Positions 6,161-8,117 of a DNA stretch of 8,117 bases are shown here, in pieces (the first letter of the stretch is position 1; each line of letters starts with the position of its first letter). The DNA is taken from contig JAHFUU010000090.1 of NCBI GenBank assembly GCA_023264915.1, positions 1 through 8,117 on the forward strand. The letters are read 5' to 3'. Source of the DNA: Microthrixaceae bacterium. GTDB lineage: Bacteria > Actinomycetota > Acidimicrobiia > Acidimicrobiales > Acidimicrobilacustridaceae. The notes under the pieces are model-generated. The model was not told the DNA's origin and searched no databases. It saw nothing but the letters and a program-made list of their open reading frames with translations. Both the position numbers and the translations under genes were made by a program.

Positions 6161-6931
6161 TCACCGGGCCAGTAAGTCCAGCAGAGCGCCGTGCAGGTGA
6201 CCGTTGGTGGCGAGCCCTGTGCCTAGTGAGGCATCTGCCTGGCCTGATAGGTCGGTGAACCTGCCGCCCGCCTCATCCAGGATCACTGGCATCGGCGCAA
6301 CATCCCAAAGCGCGACCTCGGGGTCATACATCGCCTCGATCCTACCGGTGGCGACAAGGGCATAGCCGTAGCCGTCGCCCCAAGTCCTCAACGACAAGCC
6401 AGTTGCCCTCACTGACGCCAGCTGGTCAGGAGGCCAGTTCTCGAATCCACACGTGCTGAGGTATGACCCGTCGAGCCCGTGCCGCTCACTGACGTGTGCC
6501 GGCGTGCCGTTGTCAAAACATCCGAGGCCTCTCCCCGCGTATACGGTCTCTTTAAGGGCCGGCAGGTTGATCACTCCGATTGCGGGCCCTTGTTCGTCCT
6601 CGAGGGCCAATAGGTTGCAGTACAGCGGAACCCCATGTGTGAACGCTTTGGTCCCGTCGATCGGGTCGATGATCCATCTTCGCCCGCTTGTGCCCGGCGT
6701 ATCGGGTTCCTCCTCGCCAAGGATCGTGTCCGACGGGAACCGCTCGCCGATGACCCTCCGCAAGAACCGCTCCGCCGTCCTGTCCGCGACTGTGACAGGA
6801 GTTCCATCACCCTTCTCCTCGACTGAAAGGGCTCCGGACCGGAACCACTCGAGGGTCAGTTGTCCTGCCTGACGCAAGATGTCAACCGCAAACTCCAACA
6901 TGAGAGGGTCGGCCGCAGCAACAACAGACAT
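6161..6931 (-). CDS. hisN: Inositol monophosphatase-family phosphatase, probably histidinol-phosphatase HisN (256 aa)
   Basis: The likely role is dephosphorylation of L-histidinol phosphate in histidine biosynthesis, using magnesium in the cytosol. Family motifs are complete: GTPVTVADRTAE (Asp50), ILGEEE (Glu73-Glu75), WIIDPIDGT (Asp89, Asp92, Gly93, Thr94) and the C-terminal ALWD with Asp210. The segment WGDGYGYALVATGRIEAMYDP resembles the actinobacterial IMPase-type HisN more than general inositol phosphatases. Length is normal at about 256-260 residues. No other his gene is in view, which is common for this enzyme. The ATG at 6931 has no Shine-Dalgarno but lies 6 bp downstream of a good -10 box, so the message may be leaderless. 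It heads a probable operon with the isomerase-like gene. A broader inositol- or nucleotide-phosphatase role cannot be excluded. Confidence 0.85.
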   Translation of the reverse strand: MSVVAAADPLMLEFAVDILRQAGQLTLEWFRSGALSVEEKGDGTPVTVADRTAERFLRRVIGERFPSDTILGEEEPDTPGTSGRRWIIDPIDGTKAFTHGVPLYCNLLALEDEQGPAIGVINLPALKETVYAGRGLGCFDNGTPAHVSERHGLDGSYLSTCGFENWPPDQLASVRATGLSLRTWGDGYGYALVATGRIEAMYDPEVALWDVAPMPVILDEAGGRFTDLSGQADASLGTGLATNGHLHGALLDLLAR

Positions 6932-6937
6932 CGGCGC

Positions 6938-6965
6938 ATCGTAATTGGCGAACCGACTCCGGCAA
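6938..6965 (-). promoter_or_regulatory. Candidate promoter producing a leaderless hisN message
   Basis: On the minus strand TTGCCG (6965-6960) and TACGAT (6943-6938) are separated by 16 bp. The -10 box ends 6 bp before the A of the ATG at 6931, so transcription would begin at or within a base or two of the start codon. The lack of a Shine-Dalgarno fits this. Leaderless messages are frequent in actinobacteria. Confidence 0.5.
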
Positions 6966-7077
6966 TCACAACTCGAGCGCTACTCTGCCTGCGGCGCCTC
7001 GCTTGGTGATCGAGGACGATCCATCCTGCGGCTTCCACCTGAGGTGGTGCGATGCCGACGACGACGGCAAAAGCACG

Positions 7078-7082
7078 AGGAG
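7078..7082 (+). promoter_or_regulatory. Shine-Dalgarno of the lipoprotein hydrolase gene
   Basis: AGGAG lies 6 bp before the ATG at 7089 and sets a start that gives a proper lipoprotein signal peptide. The 157-bp divergent gap from the hisN start carries a TACTCT at 6981-6986, but no good partner -35 was found for it. Confidence 0.7.
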
Positions 7083-7088
7083 TAGGTC

Positions 7089-8117
7089 ATGAGGATCGCT
7101 TTCTGGGGCAAGTTGCTGGCGATGGGATCATCGTTGCTCATGCTCGCGGCCTGCGGGACAACCGCTCCGCCACCAGCAGACAACACCTACGCGATGCCCA
7201 CCAAGCCCAGAACCACTGGCTCTGAAGTCCGTTACAACTCCGACGGGAAGCGGCGGATCGATCCGGTCTTGCGAACCAACAACGCGACGTTCCGCAAAGA
7301 GGGATGCCCATTCCATGAGGCACGCGATCGCAAGCGAAAGGCAAAGGGGCAGGCATCGGCCCCCGAAGACGGCCCGGAGGTTGAATGTGGCGTCTTGACG
7401 GTTCGTGAGCGCCGCGACGACCAGAACTCCCGGACCGTCGACCTTGCGGTTGCGATCGTCAAGTCGACCTCACCGACACCCAAACCTGACCCCATCATCT
7501 ACCTCGAGGGTGGGCCGGGAGGTAGCGCGCTCGCCCGGATCGAGTTCTGGACCAGCCCTCCCTCGCCGTTGCTCAAGGACCGCGATGTCATCCTGCTGGA
7601 TCAGCGTGGCACCGGGTACTCGCGGCCGCGACTGGGTTGCAGCCGGCGGACGACCGGAGACCCGACAGCTGATGCGAAGCAGTGCTGGCGGAACAACATG
7701 CCGTCAGGAATCGACCCTGACGCCTACCACACTGGTGAGAGCGCGGCCGACGTTGCTGAGCTGAGCGAGGTGCTGGGGTTGAAAGAGGTCAACCTGTTCG
7801 GAGTCTCTTACGGCACCAGGCTCGCTCTGCGGATCATGAACGACCACCCAGATGGCATCCGCTCAGTCGTGATCGATTCGGTCTACCCACCAGACGTCAA
7901 GGCCCTGAACGAACAGCCCGCGAACGGGGCCACCGCCATCACGGATCTCCTCGAGCGCTGCCGTAGCGATCCCGCGTGCAATGGCGCTTTCCCTGATCTC
8001 AAGGCTCGCTTCTATGCAGCTGTCAACCGACTGGACTCTGCGCCCGCTGCCGTCACAGTCAAGGCTACTGACGGAACAACATATGCGGGACGCGTCTCAG
8101 GTCGTGCACTGGTGCAG
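7089..8117 (+). CDS. Secreted lipoprotein alpha/beta hydrolase, TAP/proline-iminopeptidase-like (3' truncated)
   Basis: The frame is open for 343 codons to the right edge with no stop. The start gives MRIAFWGKLL, a hydrophobic stretch, and the lipobox LAAC with Cys22 as the lipidated residue. The mature enzyme is therefore probably tethered outside the membrane. Catalytic-core motifs follow: oxyanion loop EGGPGGSA (140-147), DQRGTGYS (171-178) and nucleophile elbow GVSYGT with Ser240. The later part with ERCRSDPACNGAFP suggests disulfide-bearing cap residues, as in the TAP-like (S33-related) exported peptidases of actinobacteria. The catalytic Asp and His should lie beyond the window. It is divergent from hisN. 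Probable substrates are peptides or esters, but specificity is not visible. Paired cysteines (for example 73/100, 184/199, 291/297) fit an exported protein. Confidence 0.9.
   Translation, partial: MRIAFWGKLLAMGSSLLMLAACGTTAPPPADNTYAMPTKPRTTGSEVRYNSDGKRRIDPVLRTNNATFRKEGCPFHEARDRKRKAKGQASAPEDGPEVECGVLTVRERRDDQNSRTVDLAVAIVKSTSPTPKPDPIIYLEGGPGGSALARIEFWTSPPSPLLKDRDVILLDQRGTGYSRPRLGCSRRTTGDPTADAKQCWRNNMPSGIDPDAYHTGESAADVAELSEVLGLKEVNLFGVSYGTRLALRIMNDHPDGIRSVVIDSVYPPDVKALNEQPANGATAITDLLERCRSDPACNGAFPDLKARFYAAVNRLDSAPAAVTVKATDGTTYAGRVSGRALVQ

Noticed and set aside
1..8117. Mobile element, CRISPR array, tRNA or rRNA
   Set aside because: No transposase or integrase motif, no regularly spaced repeats, and no cloverleaf or rRNA-like segment was seen on either strand.

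Overview
The window looks like chromosomal DNA from a high-GC actinobacterium. The main pointers are a mycothiol-dependent maleylpyruvate-isomerase-family protein (mycothiol is an actinobacterial thiol), an IMPase-type histidinol-phosphatase, a lipobox-bearing TAP-like alpha/beta hydrolase, strong GC bias at third codon positions, and one gene that appears to be leaderless. I cannot fix the genus from the sequence. An Acidimicrobiia-like or other environmental actinobacterium is a guess.

Layout. Positions 1-599 (+ strand) hold the C-terminal end of an unrecognised protein, then a small PIN/NYN-like protein 11 bp downstream. A 241-bp gap (600-840) with a well-formed GAAA-tetraloop hairpin leads to a winged-helix/AAA+ ATPase gene (841-2205, +). 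This ends tail-to-tail against a minus-strand block, with a small bidirectional hairpin between the stops. Read in the direction of transcription, the block is: IMPase-family phosphatase, probably hisN (6931-6161); mycothiol-dependent isomerase-like protein (6154-5411); class-3-like aldehyde dehydrogenase (5260-3797); and a membrane-anchored cupredoxin-NirK fusion (3655-2243). The first two are tightly spaced and probably cotranscribed. The other two each have about 140-150 bp of leader and a strong Shine-Dalgarno, so they may have their own promoters. A divergent gene for a secreted lipoprotein alpha/beta hydrolase (7089 onward, +) runs off the right edge.

Function. The block does not read as one pathway. 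It mixes a histidine-biosynthesis-type phosphatase, thiol-dependent and aldehyde detoxification enzymes, and a copper nitrite reductase-like enzyme. The nitrite reductase candidate keeps every type 1 and type 2 copper ligand and both catalytic residues (Asp and His). It also carries an extra N-terminal type 1 copper domain that could act as a built-in electron donor. No other denitrification gene is in view.

I found no mobile element, CRISPR array, tRNA or rRNA. No clearly new system can be proven here. The points most worth following are the cupredoxin-NirK fusion, the PIN/NYN-like protein that seems to lack the acidic pair of its active site, the structured leader in front of the AAA+ gene, and the leaderless hisN promoter.
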